Part shown: positions 18,219-26,576 of the stretch, piece by piece | Numbering within the stretch: position 1 is the stretch's first letter | How the letters are laid out: every line of letters starts with the position of its first letter | Assembly (NCBI RefSeq): GCF_049537125.1 | Contig: NZ_JBMVQY010000006.1 | Coordinates: 1-64,000 of the forward strand | Source of the DNA: Limisphaera sp026417315 | Lineage (GTDB): Bacteria; Verrucomicrobiota; Verrucomicrobiia; Limisphaerales; Limisphaeraceae | Direction: 5' to 3' | DNA length: 64,000 nucleotides | The notes under the pieces: model-generated | What the model saw: the letters and a program-made list of their open reading frames with translations, nothing else | Databases searched by the model: none | What the model was told of the DNA's origin: nothing | Made by a program: the position numbers and the translations under genes

Positions 18219-18764
18219 TCAGAGTCGCCGCTGCCGGGCGTATCCGGCCAGGGCCAACAAACCGATTCCGAGCAGGGCCAGCGTACCCCCGCCGTCCGGA
18301 ACCCGAACCGGATTCCAGAGCCGATAGCCGGAGAGGCCATTTCGGCCATTTTGGCCAGGCGCCGTCAGTGTAAAGGAGGTAGTCGTCCCCCCCAGGTACC
18401 ATGCTTGGGTATGGTCTGCCGTTTGACCCTGTCCCCAATGCGCGGTGAGGTAAAGGTAACCCAACACGTTGATTGTAAGGCTGGTGGGGGATCCCGGCGT
18501 TGTGACGTCTACCGCAGGGCCGTTCGCCACAGCAGGCAGGTCGGGGTCGTTGGCATTGTTGTACCCGTTGACCAAATCTTGGAGCCAATTCCTAACGGTT
18601 CCATCACCTTGGTTATTCGGCTCGCTCTGCACGCCTGAGGGTGGCGGGTCATCCAACCGAATGGGCAGCGCCTGCGTCGCAGCGGCCGCGCACAGCAAGG
18701 CGCCCAGGAGGATTGCGACTCCCGGCGGGCGACTCTGATGGGTGGTTGTTCTCATGTATTTCAT
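18219..18764 (-). CDS. PEP-CTERM sorting-domain protein 1
   Basis: A 181-residue exported protein. A signal peptide of about 35 residues (from MKYMRTTT, hydrophobic GVAILLGALLCAAAATQALP) leads to a mature domain with WLQDLVNGYNNANDPDLP and HTQAWYLGGTTTSFTLTAPG. The C-terminus is the sorting signal VPDGGGTLALLGIGLLALAG followed by YARQRR, the Verrucomicrobia form of PEP-CTERM that exosortase recognises and removes. The ATG at 18764 is chosen over 18821, which has only hydrophilic extra sequence. A close paralogue lies at 19696-20319 with the same promoter and terminator elements. The substrate or surface role is unknown. Confidence 0.88.
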   Translation of the reverse strand: MKYMRTTTHQSRPPGVAILLGALLCAAAATQALPIRLDDPPPSGVQSEPNNQGDGTVRNWLQDLVNGYNNANDPDLPAVANGPAVDVTTPGSPTSLTINVLGYLYLTAHWGQGQTADHTQAWYLGGTTTSFTLTAPGQNGRNGLSGYRLWNPVRVPDGGGTLALLGIGLLALAGYARQRRL

Positions 18765-18816
18765 GCTTTCGCTTGCTTTTCGGCTTGTTCCAAAACCTTT
18801 GGCCCCAACTACACGT

Positions 18817-18833
18817 AGCATCTTTCATGCCTG
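18817..18833 (-). promoter_or_regulatory. sigma54-like promoter of PEP-CTERM gene 1
   Basis: The minus strand reads CAGGCATGAAAGATGCT: GG and GC are ten bases apart as in the -24/-12 consensus (TGGCACG-N4-TTGCA), with GGCA-G and TGC conserved. It is 53 bases before the ATG. The paralogue has the same motif at 20362-20378. Confidence 0.6.
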
Positions 18834-18951
18834 ATTCTGGCGCACTAAAGCTGGAAACCGCTACTCCATTGTTGCGCAAGCGCTTGGCAATATGTGAAAG
18901 AAAAAAGGAGCGCCGAGGCGGTTGCCAGAATCCGAAAACGCGTAAGCTTTT

Positions 18952-18993
18952 CCAGAAACGAGCCCTTGTTTTGTCGGAGAACTATACAGTTTT
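18952..18993 (-). promoter_or_regulatory. conserved upstream block, possible activator site 1
   Basis: A 42-base block that aligns without gaps to 20496-20537 (29 identities), in both cases about 120-160 bases upstream of the sigma54-like promoter. It ends in the palindrome AACTATACAGTT (18980-18991). The placement fits an enhancer-binding activator site. Confidence 0.5.
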
Positions 18994-19582
18994 GGGGCTC
19001 GCGGGCTTCATTGGTCGGTCTCGAACCCGCACGCAAAAGGCGGAATCGCCGTGAACTCCTCGGTCTGGACCTGAGCGTTGGGGCCAAAGCCCCACGCTGT
19101 CGAATGCTCACTGGCTCCTAAAGGCGATTGGGAACGACCTTTCGGGGGGCGTGGCAACCGCTTGGAATCGTGTACTGACCACCGCTTGGAGGGGGCGTGA
19201 ACCTGGCCGGGAATGGGCGTCGTTGGAGGCGAGCGGCGGGGATGGGTGCTTTGTTGGCCCGGCTGGATGGAGGTTGAGAATCGTTCTTCGTCCAAGGACA
19301 GTGCTTCCCAATGAAGGACTTGTGCGGGTGCTACGGGGAACAGGGGGCCTTACTTCCGCACCCTTTTTGGGGCACGGCCTGCGTGGGACGGGGAGCTGTT
19401 GGCAGGCCGTGGAGAAGCGTTGCTGTTCAGAACCGGCCTTTAGTGCCTCAACCGCTTGGCCGTGCACTTTCCAGAGGCGTGGTCCTTTTTGTCCAACGCT
19501 TGGGACGCCGCGGCCCCGCCCTTGTATCGAACTTCTGCCGTTCGGCGGATGAGGGTATGCGATCGGGCCGCAAAAAGCGAAT
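18994..19582. other. spacer between the PEP-CTERM units
   Basis: About 590 bases with no supported gene. The part from about 19442 resembles the region 3' of PEP-CTERM gene 1. Confidence 0.4.
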
Positions 19583-19610
19583 GGGGCGGCCGCCTTCTGG
19601 TGACCGCCCC
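19583..19610 (-). terminator. rho-independent terminator of PEP-CTERM gene 2
   Basis: On the minus strand GGGGCGGTCACC and GGCGGCCGCCCC form a 12-pair stem with loop AGAA and one mismatch, followed by CGCTTTTTGCG. It lies about 86 bases after the stop and is nearly identical to the terminator at 18094-18121. Confidence 0.72.
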
Positions 19611-19695
19611 TCCGCGAATCCAAGGAACTTTCGCTGCGCTTCGAGACGTGCGCGGTGCCGACGGATCAAAAGGCCCAAGGTTCTCTTCCCCTCCG

Positions 19696-20319
19696 CTATG
19701 GCGTTCGGTATCGGCGTTGACGCGCATGACCGGCCAACACCAGTAGTCCGAGCCCCAGCAGCGCGACTGTGGCTCCAACATCTGGGATTCGATTCGCCCC
19801 CCACTCGCGATAACCGCTCAGGCCAAAGTGCTTGATTACCACTTCACTCTTCTTACCCTGGGTGTTGGTTGTCACATAGTCGGGGGCTGTGAGGGTAAAG
19901 GACGTGAGGCTTCCACCCAAGTACCACGCTTGGCTATGATCGTTGTTAGGATCCTCTTGCGGTCCGCCCCAATGAACCGTCAGGTACATCGTCCCGGTGA
20001 CCTGTATTGTTAAAGTGGTCACATCTTTGCTCTGTTCCTCGTGCTCATCGATCGGAGGGCTATCAGGGTCCGGAAGATCGGGGTCGTTCAGGATGTTGTA
20101 CGCGGCAACCAGGTCTTTAAGCCAAGCGTACACTACGTTTTCGCCCTGATTTGGCGGGTTACCCGGGACGCTCGTGCTCGGGTGTATATACGGAGCGGTA
20201 TCCAGCCTGATGGGAACTGCTCGGAGGTTCAGTCCCGCGCATAGCAGTGCGCCCATGACTATGGCGAGGCCCGTCACTCGACTCGCACGTACCGCGATAC
20301 GCACAGGATGGGTTTTCAT
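19696..20319 (-). CDS. PEP-CTERM sorting-domain protein 2
   Basis: A 207-residue paralogue of the protein at 18219-18764. It has a signal peptide (MKTHPVRIAVRASR, then GLAIVMGALLCAGLNLRAVP), the shared domain (WLKDLVAAYNILNDPDLP, MYLTVHWG, HSQAWYLGGSLTSFTLTAP), and an extra charged segment near residues 155-170. The sorting signal is IPDVGATVALLGLGLLVLAG with HARQRR after it. The ATG at 20319 follows AGAGGT at a good distance, so it is preferred to the longer frame. Promoter and terminator elements match those of gene 1. It is likely anchored or released at the cell surface by an exosortase; function unknown. Confidence 0.9.
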   Translation of the reverse strand: MKTHPVRIAVRASRVTGLAIVMGALLCAGLNLRAVPIRLDTAPYIHPSTSVPGNPPNQGENVVYAWLKDLVAAYNILNDPDLPDPDSPPIDEHEEQSKDVTTLTIQVTGTMYLTVHWGGPQEDPNNDHSQAWYLGGSLTSFTLTAPDYVTTNTQGKKSEVVIKHFGLSGYREWGANRIPDVGATVALLGLGLLVLAGHARQRRYRTP

Positions 20320-20361
20320 ATGATTGACCTCTTGTTTCTTGGGCTTGTCTAGGTTCAGAAA

Positions 20362-20378
20362 AGCATATTCCATGCCTG
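20362..20378 (-). promoter_or_regulatory. sigma54-like promoter of PEP-CTERM gene 2
   Basis: The minus strand reads CAGGCATGGAATATGCT, with the GG-N10-GC spacing of -24/-12 promoters, 42 bases before the ATG. It equals the motif before gene 1 except in the four spacer bases. Confidence 0.62.
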
Positions 20379-20481
20379 TTGCCCCCGGAATTTCCGGCCT
20401 CCGCAAATGCGGCTGAGAATGAGACACTTGTGGCTTTTGACCAAGCTGCCGGCACGCGGGGCCGGTGCTCCGAAGCGCCAA

Positions 20482-20537
20482 AACTGTAAAGTTCACCAGA
20501 AAAATGGCCTCAGTTTGTCGGCGTGCTTTACACTCTT
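20482..20537 (-). promoter_or_regulatory. upstream palindrome and conserved block, possible activator site 2
   Basis: AACTGTAAAGTT (20482-20493) is a perfect AACT-N4-AGTT palindrome. The adjoining 20496-20537 is the block shared with gene 1 and contains a weaker GCTTTACACT. They lie about 110 and 150 bases upstream of the -24 element. Confidence 0.5.
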
Positions 20538-21517
20538 CGGTCTGGCATGTGTGGCGCGATAAATGCTCCTGCGAGCGAAACGCCAAAAATCGTGTAGTTG
20601 ACCTTGTTCAAATCCGGAAAAATCGGGACAAAACGTCTCTTGACGCATCTCGCCTGTGTCGTTCCGTCACTTGAGGCACGTTTGCCGGGCTGGCCTGCTG
20701 ATTCGGCTTTCCAAAGTGTAAAGACCTTTGACGGCCGAATGTGGCCCTCCGCGGTAGGGCGGAAAGGTGATGGTTTGAGAAGCTCTGCTCAGGAGACAGT
20801 GTGCCATGGCAATGCCCTTCCCCGGTGAGAACGAACGCTGCTTGCCGAGCCAGTGACCCGAGGGGTCGGCTGTGCCAACTGGTTGGCACCTGTCCGGGGC
20901 GCAGTCCACCGGCCGACTGGCCGTGCCTTGCTCGCGAAGTGTGAGGCTCTGGAATTTCGCATCCTTTTCGGTTCGTCCCGAACCGTTTGCCACAAGTCGA
21001 ATGCGACGCAACACAAAGGGGACCGCTTTCTGGGGTGAGAGCCCCTTCCGGATCAAGAAATTGCACGTCCGGTGCGGAATGTAGGTCTTTTCCAAACCCC
21101 GTTTGGGGAGCCCAAGGTAAAGAGCATGAGTTGATCTCAGCCGACATCGATGGGTTGTCTGCCCAACCGAGCAGCCGTTGGGGTAGGCGGCCCGAGTGAA
21201 GGCTCGCGCCCTAAGGGCTTGCACAGGGATGTTAAGGGGGCGTAACCGAGGGCCATGGGCCCTCAAGCAGGCCACAGGGAAAGACTGGGAGGACGCGGGG
21301 CTGGGGAAGGGAGGAGAAACGGGCGCGGTTCCATTCCGCCGTGTTGGAAGAGTGATTTTGGTGGCTTTCCAAGGCCAAGACCAGGGCACGGAGGTCGTGG
21401 GTCGCGCTGCAGGCGTGGACGGTTCGGGATGTGGGAGGCTTGCCGGCTGTTGAAATGCAAGGCGTTGGAAGGGAAAGAGCGGGATCGACTCGATGCGCGG
21501 GGACAAAGCTTGTGGAT
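20538..21517. other. long region without a recognisable gene
   Basis: About 980 bases between the PEP-CTERM pair and the hydrogenase operon's 3' end. Open frames on both strands are compositional; no motif, RNA or element is recognised. Confidence 0.5.
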
Positions 21518-21539
21518 GCCCGGTTTTTCGGTGCCGGGC
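21518..21539 (-). terminator. possible hairpin terminator of the hydrogenase operon
   Basis: The minus strand has GCCCGG...CCGGGC around a 10-base loop, 9 bases after the mvhA stop. There is no T-tract, so it is weak as a terminator call. Confidence 0.3.
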
Positions 21540-21547
21540 AGAGGGGA

Positions 21548-23077
21548 TCAGGGACGGCGAATCTGTCGGATCAGGCGCTTTCGAGCGTCGTAGAGGTTCA
21601 GGACCAGGGGCAGCTGACCGGGCTGTGCGTGGGTGGCGCAGCCGAAGCAGGGGTCGTAGGCGCGGAAGGCCATTTCGATGCGGTTCAGCAACCCTTCGGA
21701 GACGTCGCCTTTGCGAATGAGGGCTTTGGCGGCGCGGTCCACGCTCATGGCGATGCGGGCGGCGTTGTTTTGGGTGGCGACGATGAGGTTGGCGCGGGTG
21801 ATGAGGCCGCGTTCGTCGGTCTCGTAGTGGTGGATGAGGGTGCCCCGGGGGGCTTCGACCACGCCGATGCCGACCGTGGGTCTTTCGGTGGGCAGGCGCC
21901 GGATTTGGTCGCTGGTGATTTCCGGGTCGTTCACGAGGGCCACCATGCGTTCGGCCGCCTGGATCATCTCGATGACGCGGGCCCAATGGTTGGCCAGGGT
22001 GTGATGGACCGGTTTGCCCCCGAGGGTGTTGAAGAATTCCCGGCAGGCCTCCCGCGCACGCGGGGTGGCCATGTCTTCGGCGGCGTTGAGTCGGGCCAGC
22101 GGGGCGACTGCGTAGATGCTGCTGGTGGGGCCTTCTGTGAATCCGTGCCAGCCCAAGGGTTTGAGGTAGCAGAACTTGACGTAGCTCCAGGGCTCGACGT
22201 GTTCGGCGATGTAGTCGCGGTATTGACGGACGTCGAAGCGGGCGTAGGGCTGACCGTCCGGCGTGACGACGCGCAGTTGTCCGTCGTAAAAGTTCACGTG
22301 GTTTTGTTCATCGACCAGGCCCATGTAATGGGTGCGGTGGGTGTAGTCGGCCGAGGTGATCAGTTCGATGTAGGCGGGGTTTTTCAGCACGATGTCGTGG
22401 AACACCTGGTGGGTAAAGAGGGCGAAATCGAGGGCGTCCTGAGCGAGCTGTTGGAATTCGGGCAGTTTGGCCGGGTCGAGTCGCTTGGCCACACCGCCCG
22501 GCAGGCCGAGGACGGGATGGATGACCTTGCCGCCGAGGTGGCTGATCAGGTCGCGGAGGCGCCGTCGCATGCTGATGACGCTCCGGGCGATCTCGGGTCC
22601 GACCTTTTGGGCCACGCCGAGGACATTCCGGAGGGCGGGCGGGGCGTCGGGTCCGACAATGAAGTCGGGGCCACCCAGCAGGTAAACGTGCAGGGCGTGG
22701 TCCTCGAGCATGAAGGCGTGATAGACCAGTTCGCGGATCTTGCGGGCCGCGGGGGGCGGCTCGACGCGGTACAGATCGTCCAGCGCCTTGGTGGCGGCCA
22801 TGTGGTGGGCGGTGGGGCAGACCCCGCAGATGCGGCTGGTGATCTGGGGCATTTCCTCAGCCGGTCGGCCCTGACAGAAGACTTCGAACCCGCGCAGTTC
22901 GGGGATCTGGAGGTAGGCCTGTTCGACGTCGCCCTGTTCGTCGAGGAAGATGTCGATTTTGCCGTGGCCCTCGAGTCGGGTGATGGGGTCGATGGTGACC
23001 CTGCGGCGGGCCTGGGCGTAGGCGGAATTGGCGCGTTGCGCGGCCTGGTTCCAGAGGTCTTGGGCGTGGGGTTCCAT
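21548..23077 (-). CDS. mvhA: [NiFe]-hydrogenase large subunit, MvhA type (group 3c)
   Basis: A 509-residue large subunit carrying the NiFe active site that splits H2. The four Cys ligands are present: RICGVC (about residues 83-88) and DPCFGC near the C-terminus, followed by ATH. About 26 residues after that His would be the peptide removed during maturation. DPITRLEGHGKIDIF near the N-terminus is typical of cytoplasmic group 3 enzymes. ATG 23077 is 5 bases after the mvhG stop and has GGAG upstream. It is the last gene of the operon with hdrCBA and mvhDG, which assigns it to the heterodisulfide-reductase-linked class rather than to F420 reduction. No maturation genes are nearby. Confidence 0.93.
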   Translation of the reverse strand: MEPHAQDLWNQAAQRANSAYAQARRRVTIDPITRLEGHGKIDIFLDEQGDVEQAYLQIPELRGFEVFCQGRPAEEMPQITSRICGVCPTAHHMAATKALDDLYRVEPPPAARKIRELVYHAFMLEDHALHVYLLGGPDFIVGPDAPPALRNVLGVAQKVGPEIARSVISMRRRLRDLISHLGGKVIHPVLGLPGGVAKRLDPAKLPEFQQLAQDALDFALFTHQVFHDIVLKNPAYIELITSADYTHRTHYMGLVDEQNHVNFYDGQLRVVTPDGQPYARFDVRQYRDYIAEHVEPWSYVKFCYLKPLGWHGFTEGPTSSIYAVAPLARLNAAEDMATPRAREACREFFNTLGGKPVHHTLANHWARVIEMIQAAERMVALVNDPEITSDQIRRLPTERPTVGIGVVEAPRGTLIHHYETDERGLITRANLIVATQNNAARIAMSVDRAAKALIRKGDVSEGLLNRIEMAFRAYDPCFGCATHAQPGQLPLVLNLYDARKRLIRQIRRP

Positions 23078-23082
23078 GGCGG

Positions 23083-24069
23083 TCAATCTCCGTTGGTCGT
23101 CACCGGCAGGTTGACCTTTCGCCGCAGCAGGCTGTGCGGCAGGCTGTAACGGTAGAAGGTTCCGATGGGATCCGGGATGGTGTCCAGCACGGGTTCGATT
23201 TCCTCTTCCGTCTTGGGGGCGAGGTTGGCGCAGAGGCTGGAGAGCATTTTGGCGCCCTGGTCACGGACACGCGAGGTGGGCCCGAAGCAGCCGCTGCAGG
23301 GCATGTTGCCCTGGGGACAAAGCGCGCCGCAGCCGGCGCGGGTGGCCGGGCCGAGGCAGACCAGTCCCTGTGCCAGGAGGCACAGGTTGGGATCGGCTGC
23401 GACATGTTGCGGGCGTTGAAATCCGGTGAAGCTGAGCTGCAGGGGTTTGCTGGCCTTGCGGGGGCATTCATCGCACAGGGCGATGTCCGGCGCCAATACG
23501 GTTCCGCGGGGCGGGGGCGTGTCTGACAAGAGGGTCTTCAGGGCGTTTTGAGTGATCCTGGGGGTGGGCGGGCAACCCGGGATGTAATAGTCCACCGGCA
23601 CGACCTGGTCGAGGGCGCGCACGACGTGATGGAGCCGGGGCAGGGTCAGCGGTCGGCCCTCGTGCGTGCAGCGGGGTTGCGGTCGAACCTTGTCGGGGTT
23701 CACCGTGGAGGGGCCTTCCTCGTAATAATACCGGAGGATTTCCTCGCGACTGAACTGGTTGGCCAGGCCGGGGATGCCGCCGAGGTGGGCGCAGGCGCCG
23801 TAGGCGACCAGGAGCCGGCTTTTCCGGCGGAGCAGGCGGACCATCTCTTCCTGTTCGCTGGTGCGGATGGCACCGTTGACGAGCGTGGCGAACAGGGATT
23901 GGTCGGGCAGTGCCTCTACATCGGCCCGTTTGAAATCCGTGGCGCAGGGCCAGAAGGCCAGGTCCACGGCTTCGAGCAGGGCGAGAACATCTTCGGCCAG
24001 GTCCACGACGGCTTCTTCGCAGCCGCCGCAGGAGGCGCACCAGTAAATGGCGAGTTTGGGTTTAGACAT
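23083..24069 (-). CDS. mvhG: [NiFe]-hydrogenase small subunit, MvhG type
   Basis: A 328-residue iron-sulfur subunit that carries electrons from MvhA to MvhD. The N-terminal CASCGGCEE holds the proximal cluster Cys, with AYGACAHLGGIPG and IPGCPPTP completing that fold. The C-terminal part has CDECPRK, CLGPATRAGCGALCPQGNMPCSGCFGP and so probably two further [4Fe-4S] clusters. There is no Tat signal, so the enzyme is cytoplasmic. The start at 24069 (MSKPKL) overlaps the end of mvhD by 8 bases. It is slightly longer at the C-terminus than methanogen MvhG as I recall it. Confidence 0.92.
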   Translation of the reverse strand: MSKPKLAIYWCASCGGCEEAVVDLAEDVLALLEAVDLAFWPCATDFKRADVEALPDQSLFATLVNGAIRTSEQEEMVRLLRRKSRLLVAYGACAHLGGIPGLANQFSREEILRYYYEEGPSTVNPDKVRPQPRCTHEGRPLTLPRLHHVVRALDQVVPVDYYIPGCPPTPRITQNALKTLLSDTPPPRGTVLAPDIALCDECPRKASKPLQLSFTGFQRPQHVAADPNLCLLAQGLVCLGPATRAGCGALCPQGNMPCSGCFGPTSRVRDQGAKMLSSLCANLAPKTEEEIEPVLDTIPDPIGTFYRYSLPHSLLRRKVNLPVTTNGD

Positions 24070-24586
24070 GGGCGTTCTCACGCACGGGAGAGGGGGTGGA
24101 GACGTCCAACGACGCCGGGCTTTCCGGCGTGGGCAAGGGGTGTTCGAGTTCCCGATCCCATTCGGCGAAGCGGGTCGGCAGGTTCAGGGGCCCCAGCGCA
24201 CGGATGCGCGCGACCATGTCATTGACGACCTGCCGGAGCTTGTCGCCTTCGGAAGCGGCGATCCATTCGAGTCGGACGCGCTCGGGTTCGATGCCCAAGG
24301 CGGCGAGCATGCGGCGGAGCATGCGCATGCGGCGGAGGGTTTTGTAGTTGCCCTCGGCGTAGTGGCAATCGCCCGGATGACAGCCGCCGATGAGGACGCC
24401 GTCGGCCCCCCTGGCCAGGGCTTCCAGAATGAACTGGGGGTCCACGCGGCCGGAGCACATCAGTCGGATGACCCGCACATTGGGCGCGTACTTGAGACGG
24501 GAGACGCCGGCCAGGTCGGCGGCGGTGTATGTGCACCAGTTGCAGAAGAAGGCGACGATGCGGGGTTCCCAAGGGGTCTCAGGCAT
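24062..24586 (-). CDS. mvhD: MvhD-type iron-sulfur electron-transfer subunit
   Basis: A 174-residue delta subunit containing a [2Fe-2S] cluster that links the hydrogenase to HdrA. Conserved Cys occur in FFCNWCTYTAAD, RLMCSGRVD and GGCHPGDCHY, the family's hallmark pattern. The last 40 residues are a Pro/Ser-rich tail. Its start overlaps the hdrA stop by 8 bases, and it sits exactly between the Hdr and hydrogenase genes, matching its known bridging role in methanogen MvhADG-HdrABC. Confidence 0.93.
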   Translation of the reverse strand: MPETPWEPRIVAFFCNWCTYTAADLAGVSRLKYAPNVRVIRLMCSGRVDPQFILEALARGADGVLIGGCHPGDCHYAEGNYKTLRRMRMLRRMLAALGIEPERVRLEWIAASEGDKLRQVVNDMVARIRALGPLNLPTRFAEWDRELEHPLPTPESPASLDVSTPSPVRENAHV

Positions 24587-26576
24587 GGCTCAACACTCCT
24601 TCGATCTCGGCGAAGATTTGTTCGTCCTCGAACAGGTTTTGTCGGATGGACCCGGACGGGCAGGCCGCCACACAGGTGCCGCAACCTTTGCAGAGGGCGG
24701 CTTCGATGCGGGCCTTGCCGCGCGTTTCATCGAACCGAATGGCCGAGTAGGGACAAAGGGGCAGGCAGGATTTGCAGCCGCTGCAATCGGCCTCCTCGAT
24801 GTAGGCGGTGTTGGGTTCCTGCTCGACGTAGCCGCGATCCATGAGGGCCAGGGCTTCCGCGGCGGCCGCACCGGCCTGGGCGACGGTGTCCGGAATGTCC
24901 TTGGGTCCCTGGCAGCATCCGGCCAGAAAGATGCCGTCGGTGAACGTGCTCACGGGCGCCAGCTTGGGATGGCGTTCAAGGAACCAACCTTCGCTGCTAC
25001 AGCTCAGGTTGAGGAGCCGCCGCAGTTCCTGGGCATCCGGTTGCGGTTCCTTGCCCACGGCCAGGACCACCATGTCCAGGGGAATGCGGCGCACGAACCC
25101 GGCCAGGGTGTCTTCAACCCGGATGACGAGCTTGCCTTCTTCCTCGGGGGTCATGGCCCAGTCGGTGACCTCGGCCACGCGGCCGCGCACGAACTGGATG
25201 CCTTCGCGCAGGCATTTGTCGTAAAACTCCTCGTACCCTTTGCCCGCGGCCCGAATGTCCATGTAGAAAATGGTCACGTCGGCGCCCGTGTGTTCCCGGA
25301 TCAGCAGGGCCAGTTTCATGGAGTGCATACAGCAGGTGCGGGAACACCAGGGGTTGGTGCGGTGATCCCGGGAACCGACGCACAGGATGATGCCGACGGA
25401 GCGGGGGATGCGACCGTCGCGCAGCCGGATTTCTCCGGCGGTGGGGCCGCTGCTGTTGACCAGACGTTCGACTTCCAAAGTGGTGAAGACGTTCGGGTAG
25501 CGGCCGTAACCGTACTGGGGGATGCGCGAGGGATCGAACAGTTTGAAGCCAGTGGCCACGAGGATGGTGCCGACCTGGACCTCCTTCAGCTCGGGCTGTT
25601 GATCGAAGTCGATGGCGTTGCGGTCGCAGGCTTCGACGCAGGTTTTCTTGCACTTGCCCGTTTTGAGATTGAGACAGCGGTCCGGGTCGATGAGGACGAC
25701 CTGTGGCGTGGCCTGGGGGAAGGGCAGGTAAATGGGTTTGCGCCGGCTGAGGCCCAGGTTGAACTCGTCGGGGAACTTCGGTTCCTTGAAGACGCAGGCG
25801 TCCACGCACTCCCTGCAGCCCACGCAGAGTTCCTCGTTCACGTACCGCGGTTTTCGGCGGACGGTGACGGTGAAGTTGCCGACGAATCCCTCCACTTTGA
25901 CGACCTCGCTGTAGGTCCAGAGGGTGATGTTGGGATGGGACCGAACGGCGGACATTTTCGGCGTAAGGATGCAGGCGGCGCAGTCGAGCGTGGGGAAGGT
26001 TTTGTCCAGAAAGGCCATGTGGCCCCCGATGCTGGGCTGGCGCTCCACCAGGATCACACGTTTCCCGGCTTCCGCAAGGGTCAGGGCCGCATGGATGCCG
26101 GCGATGCCGCCCCCGATGACCAGGGCCTCGGCACCGATGGGCACCCGCACGGGCTGCAGGGCCCGATGGTGGCGGACCCGTTCGATGGCAGCCCGGGCAA
26201 GGGCGCGCGCCTTGGCCGTGGCGGCCTGGGGATCGTCGTGCACCCAGGAGGCGTGCTCCCGGATGTTGACCATTTGGAAGCAGTAGGGATTCAGCCCCGC
26301 CCGGGCGACCGCCTTGCGGAAGGTGTGCTCGTGCAAGAGGGGCGAGCAGGAGGCAACCACCACGCGATCGAGCCGGTGGTCGCGAATGTCCTGTTGGATC
26401 AGCTCCTGGCCCGGGTCGGAGCACATGTATTTGTAGTCCCGGGCGATGACCACCCCTGGCAACCGGGAGGCAAACCGGGCCACCTCGGCGCAATCCACAC
26501 GGCTGGCGATGTTGCTGCCGCAGTGGCAGACGTAGAATCCGATGCGGGGCGATTCGACGTGGGGCTTGGGTTTCAT
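24579..26576 (-). CDS. hdrA: heterodisulfide reductase-like subunit A (flavin bifurcation)
   Basis: A 665-residue HdrA, the FAD protein that splits electron pairs between a high-potential disulfide and low-potential ferredoxin. The N-terminal domain has YVCHCGSNI and CSDPGQ. The FAD-binding GGGIAGIHAALTLAEAG starts near residue 156, with GGHMAFLDKTFPTLDCAAC after it. An inserted ferredoxin domain (CVGCRECVDACVF, then CKKTCVEACDR) and a C-terminal double ferredoxin (CSGCKSCLPLCPYSAI, CKGCGTCVAACPSG) follow. Cys replaces any selenocysteine. ATG 26576 overlaps the hdrB stop as ATGA. All cluster motifs look intact, so a functional bifurcating subunit is likely. Confidence 0.95.
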   Translation of the reverse strand: MKPKPHVESPRIGFYVCHCGSNIASRVDCAEVARFASRLPGVVIARDYKYMCSDPGQELIQQDIRDHRLDRVVVASCSPLLHEHTFRKAVARAGLNPYCFQMVNIREHASWVHDDPQAATAKARALARAAIERVRHHRALQPVRVPIGAEALVIGGGIAGIHAALTLAEAGKRVILVERQPSIGGHMAFLDKTFPTLDCAACILTPKMSAVRSHPNITLWTYSEVVKVEGFVGNFTVTVRRKPRYVNEELCVGCRECVDACVFKEPKFPDEFNLGLSRRKPIYLPFPQATPQVVLIDPDRCLNLKTGKCKKTCVEACDRNAIDFDQQPELKEVQVGTILVATGFKLFDPSRIPQYGYGRYPNVFTTLEVERLVNSSGPTAGEIRLRDGRIPRSVGIILCVGSRDHRTNPWCSRTCCMHSMKLALLIREHTGADVTIFYMDIRAAGKGYEEFYDKCLREGIQFVRGRVAEVTDWAMTPEEEGKLVIRVEDTLAGFVRRIPLDMVVLAVGKEPQPDAQELRRLLNLSCSSEGWFLERHPKLAPVSTFTDGIFLAGCCQGPKDIPDTVAQAGAAAAEALALMDRGYVEQEPNTAYIEEADCSGCKSCLPLCPYSAIRFDETRGKARIEAALCKGCGTCVAACPSGSIRQNLFEDEQIFAEIEGVLSHA

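Noticed and set aside
21431..23149. 572-codon plus-strand frame rich in Gly, Asp and Val
   Set aside because: Antisense shadow of mvhA, which has complete active-site motifs.
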